A DNA stretch of 64,000 nucleotides. It comes from Pontiella desulfatans (GTDB taxonomy: Bacteria > Verrucomicrobiota > Kiritimatiellia > Kiritimatiellales > Pontiellaceae). The notes beneath the pieces were generated by a model. The model saw only the letters and a list, made by a program, of their open reading frames with translations. It ran no database searches and was not told the DNA's origin. Shown here piece after piece: positions 1-8,781 of the stretch; the first letter of the stretch is position 1, and each line of letters opens with the position of its first letter. The stretch spans positions 682,001 to 746,000 of the forward strand of contig NZ_CAAHFG010000002.1 of NCBI RefSeq assembly GCF_900890425.1. The letters run 5' to 3'. The position numbers and the translations under genes are program-made.

Positions 1-363
1 AGCACGGCGCATAGCAGTGAAGCCGGGATGCAGAGCAAGGTGATAACCCGTATGGCTCTTGCCTGGATGGAGGGGAGCGTATTCGTGAAGGTTTTCACGA
101 AAGCCGCCATTGTCGCAGTGTTTAAGCGCGACCCTGACCAAAGGGAAAGAAATGCCAGCCAATCTTTATTCACAAGAGACCTCCCGTTCATATTTCCGGG
201 GTGATCCTGATTTCGAACAGCAACCCGTCTATATGTTACAAAAACGATAATAATATCGGAGGTCTTTTTCAAGCAGGAAGTCGAAGACCGCAAGTGCGTA
301 GCGGCGTGCAAGGCGGAGTGCTGTATCCTGTCGGGTGAAAGACAGGGAAAACTGATCTTGTTC
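1..363. other. Window edge without a confident gene
   Basis: The plus strand is open in frame 1 from the edge to a TGA at 202-204 (67 codons). This could be the 3' end of a gene cut by the window, but I do not recognise the peptide. The rest holds no convincing ORF. A short hairpin, CCTGTC (327-332) pairing with GACAGG (341-346), lies just beyond the stop of the minus-strand lytic transglycosylase gene and might help end its transcript, although no T-tract follows it. Confidence 0.25.
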
Positions 364-1770
364 CTATGGTGCGATGGAGGTGTTGATGGCCGCGTCGTAG
401 GCGATATAGCGGCTCATGATCTTGCGGACGTAGCCAATGATTTCCTCGCTGCGGCAGTAGCCATACTTTGCGCGTTTGGAATAGTAGGGCTCGGAGAGCA
501 GCGCGTAGGCATGGTCGACGTTGTCCGTCCAGACGTTTGGATCCTTGCCAAGCTGCTTCGCGAGCTTGCGGGCATCGATCAGGTGGCCGTAGCCCCCGTT
601 GTACGAGGCGAGGGCAAAGCAGGTGGTGTTGACGGTATCAACCTCGTCCGGAACGCGCCGGTACTGCTTTTTCAGATAGTAGGTTCCGCCGCGGATGTTG
701 TCGTCTGGATCGAACGGATTCTTCACGCCGACCTCCTTGGCGGTGGCCGGCATCAGCTGCATCAGGCCCTGTGCACCCGACCATGAAACGGCGTCCTCCC
801 GGAAGCTGCTTTCCTGGAACATTTGCGAGCAGATCAGTGTCCACGGGAATTCGTAGGTCGCCGCATGCTTTTTCACCAGGTCGTCGTAGGGCGAGATTTG
901 TCCGGGCTCCATCGTGTTGAACTTGTCGTCGAGCGTGGTATTGCGCGATAGGTTGAAATAGCGGTTGTAGATGGTGTTGAAGGTTGACCCGCCCAGCTCT
1001 TTTTCGAAATACGCATCGACAGCGGCGCGCAGCTGGGGCTGGTTGTCGCGGACTACCCATCCATAGGTACGGGGACGGTTGAGCTTCAGAATGGGTTTGA
1101 GCCGTTCGCCCAGGCGGACGCTCTGGTTCAGTAGAGTGCGGTCCGCACAGGTCAGGTCGAATTCGCCGCTGGCGACCTTGTCGAGGATCTCGAAGGTCTC
1201 CATGCTTTCGGGGACGAGCTTTATCTTGAATCTTACCTTGCTCTGGTCCTGCAGGTTGACCAGCGATTCATAGTAGGAGCTCGATGCGCGAACATAGATC
1301 GAGCGCCCCTTTAGATCCTCGACGCTCTTGATGGAACGGTCGTCGGCGCGCCCGACAATGTCTTCGTAGAATTCGCCGTAGTAGTGGCAGAATTGAAGAT
1401 CGCTTTTTCTCTCAAAGCGTTCCTTGGTGATGGTGACGGTTGCGGCAATCATGTCGGCCCGTCCGTCGCGCAAATACTGGCCCATGTCGCTCCAGTTGTC
1501 TGGAACGATGACGAGCACTTCGAGCCCATGCTTTTTGGCGAAGTGCTGGGCCAGTTCGTATTCAAAGCCCATCAGTTGGCCGCGGTGCATGAAATAGCAC
1601 GCCGGGTTGTTGCGTGTCAGCACCCGGATGAACCCGCGCTCCTTAAGCGCTTCGAGGTCGAGTTGAACACCTTTCTTGTTCGCTTCCTCCAGTCCGCGGG
1701 GAAGGGCTTCGAGGTCGGCATGGGCAGATGCCCCGAGTAGAATAACTGCTGCCATCAGTAGTTTGGTCAT
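364..1770 (-). CDS. mltF: Lytic murein transglycosylase F (MltF-like)
   Basis: 468 aa. An N-terminal signal segment (MTKLLMAAVILLGASAHA) is followed by a periplasmic solute-binding type 3 domain (about residues 47-275) and then a C-terminal SLT lysozyme-like domain. The catalytic Glu is E320 in QMFQESSFREDA, followed by the SLT motif GAQGLMQLMPATA. MltF enzymes cleave the MurNAc-GlcNAc bond of peptidoglycan with formation of anhydro-MurNAc; the binding domain is thought to sense muropeptides. The ATG at 1770 is chosen because it begins the signal peptide and lies 4 nt after the trpD stop; a longer open frame upstream is only trpD shadow. The gene is probably co-transcribed with trpD, an unrelated function. 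Confidence 0.88.
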   Translation of the reverse strand: MTKLLMAAVILLGASAHADLEALPRGLEEANKKGVQLDLEALKERGFIRVLTRNNPACYFMHRGQLMGFEYELAQHFAKKHGLEVLVIVPDNWSDMGQYLRDGRADMIAATVTITKERFERKSDLQFCHYYGEFYEDIVGRADDRSIKSVEDLKGRSIYVRASSSYYESLVNLQDQSKVRFKIKLVPESMETFEILDKVASGEFDLTCADRTLLNQSVRLGERLKPILKLNRPRTYGWVVRDNQPQLRAAVDAYFEKELGGSTFNTIYNRYFNLSRNTTLDDKFNTMEPGQISPYDDLVKKHAATYEFPWTLICSQMFQESSFREDAVSWSGAQGLMQLMPATAKEVGVKNPFDPDDNIRGGTYYLKKQYRRVPDEVDTVNTTCFALASYNGGYGHLIDARKLAKQLGKDPNVWTDNVDHAYALLSEPYYSKRAKYGYCRSEEIIGYVRKIMSRYIAYDAAINTSIAP

Positions 1771-1774
1771 AATC

Positions 1775-2785
1775 TTATCCGTGGGACATTTTGGCCAGCG
1801 ATTCAAGTTTCTGCAAGGCAGCGCCGGAGTCGATCGATTCGGCGGCGAGGGCGAGGCCGTCCTTCGGATTGTCGGCCTTGCCGCCGGCCATGATGGCAAA
1901 GGCGGAGTTGAGCAGGACAATATCGCGCTTCGGCCCCTTTTCGCCTTTGAGCAGGGCATAGGTCAGTTCGGCGTTCTCGGCCGGCTCGCCGCCAGTCAGG
2001 TCGGATGCGGAAGCCGTTTCCAGGCCGAGTCCGGCGGGTTGGACTTCGTAGCTCTCGACCTTGCCGCGGCGGATTTCGGTGACCATGGTTGTCGTGGTTG
2101 TGGTGAACTCGTCGAGACCGTCGTTGCCGTGCACGATGAACTGGTAGTTCATTTCCAGCTGGGCGCAGGCGTCGGAGACGATCGGCACCAGCTCCGGTTT
2201 GAAGACGCCCATGATGCCGTTCTTGACGCCCGCCGGATTGCAGAGCGGGCCGAGAATATTGAAGATGCTCCAGACGCCCAGCTCGCGGCGCGGGCCAACC
2301 ACGTGTTTCATGGCCGGGTGCAGGCCCGGCGCAAACAGGAACGCGATGCCGAGCTCGGCCAGGCACTCCTCCATGCGCTGCGGGGTATACTGTATGTTCA
2401 CGCCCAGTTCTTGCAGGACGTTGGCCGCACCGCACTTGCTCGATACGCCGTAGGAGCCATGCTTGGCGACCGTTACGCCCGCACCGGCAATCACGAAGGC
2501 GGAGGTGGTGGAAATGTTGAAGGTGTGGGCGCCATCGCCGCCGGTGCCGACAATGTCGACCGCGTTGGGATCGTCGCATTTAATCTTGGTGGCATTGGCC
2601 CGCATCACCTCGGCACAGCCCGCAATGGCTTCCGGCGTCTCGCCCGTCAACCGAAGCCCGGTAATGAACGCGCCGATCTGCGCCTCGGTGGCGTTGCCCG
2701 ACATAATGTCGGTCATCGCTCCCGCGGCCTCCGCGCGGCTGAGGGTTTCCTTGCTGACGAGTTTGGCAATGGCTTCTTTGATCAT
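1775..2785 (-). CDS. trpD: Anthranilate phosphoribosyltransferase
   Basis: 336 aa, the usual TrpD length. It joins anthranilate to PRPP, the second step of the tryptophan branch, in the cytoplasm. The glycine-rich PRPP-binding motif is visible (DIVGTGGDGAHTFNIST), followed by KHGSYGVSSKCGAANVLQ and the conserved GPLCNPAG segment. The start at 2785 is supported by GGGAGC a few bases upstream on the minus strand; the longer open frame to 2881 lacks family similarity. No other trp gene is in the window, so the pathway is dispersed or this gene was separated from its operon. Confidence 0.95.
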   Translation of the reverse strand: MIKEAIAKLVSKETLSRAEAAGAMTDIMSGNATEAQIGAFITGLRLTGETPEAIAGCAEVMRANATKIKCDDPNAVDIVGTGGDGAHTFNISTTSAFVIAGAGVTVAKHGSYGVSSKCGAANVLQELGVNIQYTPQRMEECLAELGIAFLFAPGLHPAMKHVVGPRRELGVWSIFNILGPLCNPAGVKNGIMGVFKPELVPIVSDACAQLEMNYQFIVHGNDGLDEFTTTTTTMVTEIRRGKVESYEVQPAGLGLETASASDLTGGEPAENAELTYALLKGEKGPKRDIVLLNSAFAIMAGGKADNPKDGLALAAESIDSGAALQKLESLAKMSHG

Positions 2786-2957
2786 ACTTTGCTCCCGAGT
2801 CTTCAATAATTGAAAAACGATAGTAAACGGGAGATGTGAATGGAAGCCGGAAGCTCCAGTCATTAATCCTGCCCGAAGCAATTGATGAGTGTTCTTTTCC
2901 TGTTATTGAAAGTAAGAGTATGTATGTTTCTTGTTGAGGTGAGTTGGAGAAAGCCAA

Positions 2958-3480
2958 ATGAATGAGCTGAAGCCGATTGAGCCGCTGATCCTTACGCTAC
3001 GAGGACAACGTGTGATTCTCGATGCCGACTTGGCGGGAATCTATGGGGTGGAGACAAAAACGGTTGAATGAACAGGTAAAGCGTAATGCCGACCGTTTTC
3101 CGGAAGATTTCATGTTTCGGCTAAGGGATGACGAAAAAGCAGAGGTGGTCGCAAATTGCGACCACCTCCAAAAACTCAAGTTTTCCCCGCAACTCCCGTA
3201 TGTCTTCACTGAACATGGTGCAATTATGGCCGCATCTATCCTCAACAGCCCAGAGGCGGTGGCGATGAGCGTGTTCGTCGTGCGGGCTTTTGTGCAGATG
3301 CGGGAGCGGTTGACAGCCAACGCGGAAATCCTAAAACGGCTTGCCGAGATCGATACGACCCTGCTGGAACACGACCAGGCGCTACGTACGATCTGGCAAA
3401 ACCTCCAGCCCCTGCTGGAGCCACCGCCCGATCCGCCCAAACGTAAGATCGGTTTCGACTACAAGGGAGATGGGAAGTAA
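2958..3480 (+). pseudogene. ORF6N-domain (phage-type) DNA-binding protein, frameshifted
   Basis: Reading from ATG 2958 (GGAGA upstream) gives the standard ORF6N start, with RGQRVILDADLAGIYGVETK, then hits a stop at about 3070. The +1-shifted frame continues exactly where the family expects it: RLNEQVKRNADRFPEDFMFR through LPYVFTEHGAIMAASIL to the stop at 3480. The break falls in a run of five A (3056-3060); four A would restore one protein of about 173 aa. ORF6N proteins are small phage or island-associated regulators. The gene could be decayed, phase-variable by slippage, or affected by a base-calling error. The downstream fragment has its own ATG at 3022, but that would drop the conserved N-terminus. 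Confidence 0.75.
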
Positions 3481-3486
3481 TGACAC

Positions 3487-3518
3487 AAAAAAAAAGACCG
3501 CCATGTTGGGCGGTCTTT
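3487..3518 (-). terminator. Intrinsic terminator behind the rplT remnant
   Basis: A perfect 10-bp stem, AAAGACCGCC (3493-3502) with GGCGGTCTTT (3509-3518), has a six-base loop and is preceded on the plus strand by nine A (3487-3495), which is a T-tract on the minus strand. It parallels the terminator behind intact rplT at 5475-5505 and sits at the same distance from the rplT-like stop codon. It could also stop transcription from the ORF6N gene on the other strand. Confidence 0.8.
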
Positions 3519-3539
3519 GCAAATAAGCTAGGCGCTTGT

Positions 3540-3640
3540 TTAAGCGATCTTGGCTTTTGCGACTTCAACCACTTTGGCGAAACCTTCGGCATCGTGAATG
3601 GCGATTTCCGAAAGCATCTTGCGGTGCACATAGGCCATGG
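3540..3640 (-). pseudogene. Partial rplT copy with an internal deletion
   Basis: The minus strand reads as the end of ribosomal protein L20: the last 25 codons match intact rplT (5526-5882), ending KVVEVAKAKIA where rplT has [11 protein letters not shown]. The preceding codons jump to the MAYVHRK segment, which lies 42 codons earlier in rplT. The junction is an 8-base direct repeat, CTTGCGGT, present in intact rplT at 5604-5611 and 5730-5737, so a 126-bp in-frame deletion between repeats explains the structure. Similarity ends after CCATGG at 3640. An ATG at 3638 leaves a 32-aa ORF; whether it is made is unknown. Six base differences in the last 85 show that the copy is not recent. Confidence 0.8.
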
Positions 3641-3702
3641 GACGGACTATTTGGGCAATATAATTCCGTCCTGCATCGTTTGCTTAAGATGACCGGAGGT
3701 GA

Positions 3703-4686
3703 ATGATGGCTGTAGCGGTATTGATTCAGAGAATGCTGGCGGTGGTTTTTGCGGGGTTGGTTCTCGCAAGTAAAGGGTTTTCGGTGGTGGGCAGCAATGA
3801 GGTTCTCTATCTTTCATGGCATGCAGAATCGAATGTTGCCTATCAAGTCCAGCACGCGGCTGATTTGGACGATGGCGAGTGGAGTAACGCGGTTGACGTG
3901 GTGGTTGGAGCCGGGAATTCGATAATGACGACGGTGACGAACCAGACCGGTGAGGAGGAGGCTTCTCATGCATATTTCAGGTTGGCCAAAACCTATCCCT
4001 CGGCCGAGGAAGCGGTATTTCAAAACATGCTGACGCCTGTTTATTATAATGCCGTGAGCAACGATGCGTTTCGGGCCGAGGTGGATCGCTTTGTATACTA
4101 CGCCGGCAAGGAGGGTTTTCATCACCCGTTGATGGACGGTACCGGTCAGGTTCCCTCATATACTGTTCCTGGTTGGGGCGAGTTTGGAGCAACCAAACCG
4201 GTTATGGGCACACCGCAGTCGTATCATCCGGCATCGGATCTGCAGGTGGGAGCCAGGGAGGTGGCCGTACAGCTCTTTGCCGCCCATGATGGTGTGGTGG
4301 CGGTTTATCGGGATGCCGATAAATATCGCCACTATCTGGCCATTACGATGGATATCATGGATGCCGACGGTGTGGTTGTTGGAAAGATTTCCACGTTGTA
4401 TGGACATATCGATCTGGATTTGGATGAAGCCGACGGTCTATGGATGGATGGCAAGGCCGTGCAGAAGGGCGAACTGGTTTCCCGAAATCTGTATAGCGGC
4501 ACGATGGGCGGACCGCATCTGCACTTTGAAATCCGCTATTACAGGGCGGATGATGCCGGCGCTGAAGAGTTTTATGGCGGTCCGGCATATTCCGAACCGT
4601 CGGCGGGGCCTTGGCTGTATGGCTATTGGGATCCTCAGATTGGTTATGGCTTTGCGGATCCGGTCAACCACGGGTTTGCGTTTTAG
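3703..4686 (+). CDS. Secreted M23-family metallopeptidase
   Basis: 327 aa, with a hydrophobic signal segment after the start. The N-terminal third carries a motif common in secreted PVC-group proteins (LYLSWHAESNVAYQVQ). The C-terminal half is a LytM/M23 peptidase domain with the full zinc set: H and D in YHPASDLQVG, then LYGHIDL and GGPHLHFEIR. M23 enzymes cut peptide cross-links of peptidoglycan, so a cell-wall or predatory/lytic role is likely. The start has a strong Shine-Dalgarno (GGAGGTG) directly upstream; a second ATG follows immediately. The gene lies with its neighbour between the rplT remnant and intact rplT, which suggests that the pair was inserted there. Confidence 0.85.
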   Translation: MMAVAVLIQRMLAVVFAGLVLASKGFSVVGSNEVLYLSWHAESNVAYQVQHAADLDDGEWSNAVDVVVGAGNSIMTTVTNQTGEEEASHAYFRLAKTYPSAEEAVFQNMLTPVYYNAVSNDAFRAEVDRFVYYAGKEGFHHPLMDGTGQVPSYTVPGWGEFGATKPVMGTPQSYHPASDLQVGAREVAVQLFAAHDGVVAVYRDADKYRHYLAITMDIMDADGVVVGKISTLYGHIDLDLDEADGLWMDGKAVQKGELVSRNLYSGTMGGPHLHFEIRYYRADDAGAEEFYGGPAYSEPSAGPWLYGYWDPQIGYGFADPVNHGFAF

Positions 4687-4770
4687 GGTATTCGAAAACG
4701 ATTTTCCAGAGCTTGGATAAATACCTGGATTATGTGAGCCTTTCGGATATGAATAATCGAAGGGGATCTC

Positions 4771-5469
4771 ATGAGATGGGTTTGTATTACAGTCGTGCTG
4801 TTGTCAGTGGTTCAGGTGTTTGCGTGGGGGCGGCAGAAAGAACGCACGTGGCATGTTAAGGGAAAGCCGGTTCAGGCCACACAGTACGCAGTTAATGGGG
4901 ACAAGGTGCACCTTTACACCGTAGAGGACTGGCCGGAGCCTCGGGTTGTATTTATCAGCGATCTGTCATCCGCGGATCAGGAATACATTAAAGCCGGAGA
5001 GAATGCGGAGGCCGGGCAGGGGGCTCAATCTCCGGTCTGTCCCATGCTGGATATAAACGTGTCGGTGGATGTGGGCAAAAAGACAGACGAGTGGCAGGAG
5101 GTGACACTCCGGACCAACGTGAAGCCTCCGGGAGGCACCTACCGCGAGAAGGTGAATATGAAGATCCTGCTGGTTGGAAAAGAGGCTGGGGCTTCCCATT
5201 ACACGGTCATAGATAGAAAAACGTATCCCTTCCGGCTTCCGACTGCCGAACCGTTAACGCTTGATTTTAAATTTCGTCTTCGAAAAGCAAGAGGGGCGCG
5301 GGCCGTCCCGAAGTATGCCGGTTATCTGGTGGAGGTTTCCGATGATACCGGGAGTCTGGTTGCTTTGGCGGGCTATCCCGCTGCCTTTAAAAAGGATGCG
5401 GGAAAGCTTTCGGCCTTTTCGCGCGGAGATCGCTTTGATCAGCGATTTCAGCCCGTTCCGGAAAAGTAG
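4771..5469 (+). CDS. Secreted protein of unknown function
   Basis: 232 aa with an apparent signal peptide (MRWVCITVVLLSVVQVFA). No family was recognised. The mature part is rich in beta-strand-like alternation (ISVDVGKK-like stretches, WQEVTLRTNVKPPGG), which would suit an immunoglobulin-like or beta-sandwich fold; this is inference from composition only. It lies 84 nt after the M23 peptidase on the same strand and may be its partner. It ends just before the terminator at 5475-5505, which is oriented for rplT on the other strand. Confidence 0.65.
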   Translation: MRWVCITVVLLSVVQVFAWGRQKERTWHVKGKPVQATQYAVNGDKVHLYTVEDWPEPRVVFISDLSSADQEYIKAGENAEAGQGAQSPVCPMLDINVSVDVGKKTDEWQEVTLRTNVKPPGGTYREKVNMKILLVGKEAGASHYTVIDRKTYPFRLPTAEPLTLDFKFRLRKARGARAVPKYAGYLVEVSDDTGSLVALAGYPAAFKKDAGKLSAFSRGDRFDQRFQPVPEK

Positions 5470-5474
5470 GGCAC

Positions 5475-5505
5475 AAAAAAAGAGCGCCCGGTTGGGACGC
5501 TCTTT
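5475..5505 (-). terminator. Intrinsic terminator of rpmI-rplT
   Basis: AAAGAGCG (about 5479-5486) pairs with CGCTCTTT (5498-5505) around a short loop. Seven A on the plus strand (5475-5481) form the T-tract in the minus-strand transcript. It lies 20 nt past the rplT stop codon and faces the secreted-protein gene convergently. Confidence 0.8.
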
Positions 5506-5525
5506 GCAGAAAAGCTTGGGTTTGC

Positions 5526-5882
5526 TTAAGCAATCTTCGCTTTTGCTGTTTCAACCACTTTGGCGAATCCTTCGGCATCGTGAATGGCGATTTCCGAAAG
5601 CATCTTGCGGTTGATGGTGATGCCGGCCTTGTTGCAGCCATCGATGAAGCGGCTGTAGGAAATGCCGTTCATGCGGCAAGCGGCGTTCACGCGAACAATC
5701 CACAGGCGGCGGAAGTTGCGTTTCTTGTGCTTGCGGTGCACATAGGCCATGGCCTGTGCGCGGTCTACGGCTTCGGTAGCCTGGCGGAAAAGCTTGCTAC
5801 GTGCGCCACGGAAACCCTTGGCGAGTTTCAGGCGGTTGTTACGTCTCCGGCGCGAGGCCGGTCCATTGGTTGCTCTTGGCAT
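5526..5882 (-). CDS. rplT: 50S ribosomal protein L20
   Basis: 118 aa, the normal L20 length. It binds 23S rRNA early in large-subunit assembly. The sequence is the classic basic L20 ([57 protein letters not shown]). It follows rpmI by 17 nt on the same strand, the usual L35-L20 pair, but infC is not upstream as it is in many bacteria. Its 3' end and terminator have a decayed partial relative at 3487-3640. Confidence 0.98.
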   Translation of the reverse strand: MPRATNGPASRRRRNNRLKLAKGFRGARSKLFRQATEAVDRAQAMAYVHRKHKKRNFRRLWIVRVNAACRMNGISYSRFIDGCNKAGITINRKMLSEIAIHDAEGFAKVVETAKAKIA

Positions 5883-5899
5883 GGTTCAATCTCCAGCAA

Positions 5900-6088
5900 T
5901 TAGATAAACGGGGTAATGCGCTTCATGTCCGACTTATCGACGATGTCCTGACTACGCAGTTTCCGTTTTTGTTTACGATTCTTGTTCGATAGGATGTGGC
6001 TTCCACCCATGTGGTTGCGCTTCAGCTTGCCGGTGCCGGTTTTGCTAAACCGTTTGGCGGCACACTTTTTTGTTTTCATTTTAGGCAT
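5900..6088 (-). CDS. rpmI: 50S ribosomal protein L35
   Basis: 62 aa, highly basic, starting [20 protein letters not shown] and containing the [14 protein letters not shown] core typical of L35. It is first in a two-gene unit with rplT. The 208 bp upstream contain no infC and no other gene; that stretch holds any promoter and leader of this unit. Confidence 0.97.
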   Translation of the reverse strand: MPKMKTKKCAAKRFSKTGTGKLKRNHMGGSHILSNKNRKQKRKLRSQDIVDKSDMKRITPFI

Positions 6089-6296
6089 GGTAACACCTTC
6101 GTTTTTAAAAATTCAGACCTATGCGAGATCGGGGAATCGCGCAAAAGAGGGTTATGTATAGGGAAAGGCCCCTGGCTAGTCCATCCTTTTTTCCGAGAAA
6201 AATGGATTGTTGAATCAAGGGGCAAATGGAAGCCGGATTGCGGCGGGAAGGTTCTTCCCGATAATCCGGTCAATCCTCATTCGAACCGTCCATTCC

Positions 6297-7238
6297 TCAT
6301 ATCCCCATCCCGTGCCCGTGCACCTCGCGGGTGCGGATTATGATTCCTTCTTCCGAGCGGGTCACCAGGCTGCGCGGCGGTGTGCTTTTCATCAGGAACA
6401 CGTTGCCGGCCACGGTGGAACCCTGGCCAATGACGGTGTCGCCCCCGAGAATCGTGCTGTTGGCGTAGACGATCACGTTGTCCTCCACGGTCGGGTGGCG
6501 CTGGATGTGTTTGATGGGGCGGCCGTGCTCGTCGAGCGGGAAGCTTTTCGCGCCGAGGGTCACGCCCTGGTAGAGTTTGACCTGGTTGCCGATGTGGCAG
6601 GTTTCGCCGATGACCACGCCGGTGCCGTGGTCGATGAAGAAGCCTTTGCCGATGGTTGCGCCGGGATGGATGTCGATGCCGGTGAGCGAGTGGGTGTATT
6701 CGCTCATGATGCGCGGGATCAGCGGGATGTCGAGTTTGTAGAGTTCGTGGGCGATGCGGTGCGAGGTGATGGCCACGAGGCCGGGGTAGGCCAGCTTGAC
6801 CTCCGCATAGCTCAGTGCGGCGGGGTCGCCGTTGTAGGCGGCCTTCACGTCCTCGATCAGCATCGTCCGGATTTCCGGGATCTTTTGCAGGAAGGTGTTG
6901 ACCAATTCGGTCGAGGCCAGGAACAGGTTGTCGATCGGCAGGCGCTTTTCGTGCAGGTCGGCGGCGCCCATCCAGCGGAAGGGCAGGGCTTTTTCGATTT
7001 CCTGCTCCAGGATTTCGGAGGTGTTTTTGAGCTGCTTGATGAAAAAGCTCCTGAAGTCCACCGGTTCGGGGATGTGCCGCCCCGGGAAAAGCACGTCCGA
7101 AAGCAGGCGCAGCGCTTCAATCACCTGGTCGATTTCCGGGTGCGACCACAAGGGGCGGTCTGGCAGGTCGTGCTCCTCCTGGGCATAGAGGGGCACCAGG
7201 TTGTTGGCGGTTTCTTCGATCTGTTTGATGGTGTTCAT
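6297..7238 (-). CDS. cysE: Serine O-acetyltransferase (EpsC/CysE type)
   Basis: 313 aa. It makes O-acetylserine from serine and acetyl-CoA for cysteine synthesis. The C-terminal half is a left-handed beta-helix of hexapeptide repeats (TGIDIHPGATIGKGFFIDHG, GVVIGETCHIG, VKLYQGVTLGA) with the catalytic His and Asp of this family in the IDHG and DIHPG turns. The long N-terminal helical region (about 170 aa) is characteristic of the EpsC-type enzymes found in several anaerobes. The C-terminus (REVHGHGMGI) is short and His-rich. The gene diverges from thrC across 120 bp. Confidence 0.93.
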   Translation of the reverse strand: MNTIKQIEETANNLVPLYAQEEHDLPDRPLWSHPEIDQVIEALRLLSDVLFPGRHIPEPVDFRSFFIKQLKNTSEILEQEIEKALPFRWMGAADLHEKRLPIDNLFLASTELVNTFLQKIPEIRTMLIEDVKAAYNGDPAALSYAEVKLAYPGLVAITSHRIAHELYKLDIPLIPRIMSEYTHSLTGIDIHPGATIGKGFFIDHGTGVVIGETCHIGNQVKLYQGVTLGAKSFPLDEHGRPIKHIQRHPTVEDNVIVYANSTILGGDTVIGQGSTVAGNVFLMKSTPPRSLVTRSEEGIIIRTREVHGHGMGI

Positions 7239-7358
7239 CCAGCTTCCTTCGGTTTAATCGCGGATCAAGCTAGCGGCGACCTGCGCTGGAGGCAATTTTA
7301 TTCTTTAATCGGGGGGGCGCATCATTAAATATCCCGCCTCACATTTTCGAGGGTTCTA

Positions 7359-8729
7359 ATGATGAAGTATATCAGCACACGCGGGCAGATGGCCCCCATT
7401 GGATTTCAGGATGCGGTCATGACCGGGCTGGCGCCCGATGGCGGCCTGCTTTTGCCGGAGTCGCTTCCGGACGTCTCGGACCGGCTGGAGGCGTGGTCGA
7501 AGCTTTCCTACACCGAGCTCGCCTTCGAGGTGATCAGCCTCTTCGCCACCGACATTCCGGCGGCCGACCTGAAAAAGCTGATCGACGATTCCTACGCCAC
7601 CTTCAACCATCCCGAGGTGGCGCCTTCCGTCCAGGTGGGCGATTTCGAAATCCTGGAACTCTTCCACGGGCCAACGCTGGCCTTCAAGGATGTTGCCCTC
7701 CAGTTCCTCGGCAACCTCTTTTCCTATATATTGGAAAAGCGCGGCGGCAAGCTGAACATTCTCGGCGCCACCTCCGGCGACACCGGCAGCGCGGCGATCC
7801 ACGGGGTGCGCGGCAAGCCGAACATCAATATTTTCATCATGCATCCGGCCGGGCGCACCAGCCCGCTGCAGGAAAAGCAGATGACCAGCGTACTCGACGC
7901 CAACGTCTTCAACCTCGCGGTCGATGGCACCTTCGACGATTGCCAGAACATCATGAAAACCACCTTTGGCGATGTGGACTTCAAAACCGGGCACTCGCTC
8001 GGCTCCGTCAACTCCGTCAACTGGGCGCGCGTGCTGGCGCAAACCGTCTACTATTTTTATTCCGCGTTCCAGACCGGAGCCAAGAGCGTTCAATTCTCCG
8101 TCCCGACCGGAAACTTCGGCGACATCCTCGCCGGCTACCTGGCTCAGCAGATGGGATTGCCCATCGGCAAGCTGATCCTCGCCACCAACGAAAACGACAT
8201 CCTCTCGCGCTTCTTCAACACCGGCGTCTACGGCATGGCCGATGTGGTTTCCACCATTAGCCCCTCCATGGATATCCAAGTCGCCAGCAATTTCGAACGC
8301 TATCTCTACTTCAAGGTCGGCCAGGATGCCGAAAAGCTTGTTGGCCTGATGAACGATTTCAAGGAAAAGGGTTCGCTCAAGGTCGAGCTGAACGAAAACG
8401 GCGTGGTCGACGACCTCTTTGTGGCCGGGAAGGGCGACACCGCCGCCACGCTCGAAACCATCAAGCGCTACAAGGACGAATACGGCTATGTGCTCGATCC
8501 GCATACCGCCGTCGGCGTGCTGGTTGCCGAAAAGTTCCAGATGGAGGAATCGCCAACCATCTGCCTCGCCACCGCCCATCCGGCCAAATTCACCCAGGCC
8601 ATCATCGATGCCACCGGCGAAGCCGTCCACCATCCGACGCTCGACGCCCTCGCCGACGCCGAAACCCGCTGCGATCCCATCGCCAACGACATCGACGCCG
8701 TGAAGCAGTATTTGGTTGGGCACATATAA
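7359..8729 (+). CDS. thrC: Threonine synthase
   Basis: 456 aa. This is the PLP enzyme that converts O-phosphohomoserine to threonine. Visible landmarks: the N-terminal YISTRGQ, the PLP lysine in GPTLAFKDVALQ, the phosphate-binding ILGATSGDTGSAAIHG, and SVNSVNWARVLAQ. The protein belongs to the shorter bacterial class. There are two adjacent ATGs (7359 and 7362); GAGGG at about 7349 fits the second slightly better. It is followed by a toxin-antitoxin pair with its own promoter, so thrC is probably a separate unit. Confidence 0.95.
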   Translation: MMKYISTRGQMAPIGFQDAVMTGLAPDGGLLLPESLPDVSDRLEAWSKLSYTELAFEVISLFATDIPAADLKKLIDDSYATFNHPEVAPSVQVGDFEILELFHGPTLAFKDVALQFLGNLFSYILEKRGGKLNILGATSGDTGSAAIHGVRGKPNINIFIMHPAGRTSPLQEKQMTSVLDANVFNLAVDGTFDDCQNIMKTTFGDVDFKTGHSLGSVNSVNWARVLAQTVYYFYSAFQTGAKSVQFSVPTGNFGDILAGYLAQQMGLPIGKLILATNENDILSRFFNTGVYGMADVVSTISPSMDIQVASNFERYLYFKVGQDAEKLVGLMNDFKEKGSLKVELNENGVVDDLFVAGKGDTAATLETIKRYKDEYGYVLDPHTAVGVLVAEKFQMEESPTICLATAHPAKFTQAIIDATGEAVHHPTLDALADAETRCDPIANDIDAVKQYLVGHI

Positions 8730-8746
8730 CGACCAGAGCGCATTGC

Positions 8747-8774
8747 TTGACAGGCAGTTGTACAATTGTAAAGT
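8747..8774 (+). promoter_or_regulatory. Predicted promoter and operator of the PIN/Phd pair
   Basis: TTGACA at 8747-8752, a 16-base spacer and TAAAGT at 8769-8774 make a good sigma-70 promoter just upstream of the toxin start at 8782. The spacer contains overlapping dyads (TTGTACAA, ACAATTGT), a plausible operator for autoregulation by the Phd-type antitoxin. The leader would be very short. Confidence 0.55.
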
Positions 8775-8781
8775 GTGAGCC

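Noticed and set aside
1-204. Group II intron or IS end at the window edge
   Set aside because: A GAGCGTATTCGTGAAGG stretch faintly recalls intron domain V, but the pairing and conserved bases do not fit.
6207-7328. 373-codon open frame antisense to cysE
   Set aside because: CysE on the other strand has full hexapeptide repeats; the antisense frame has none and begins in the intergenic region.
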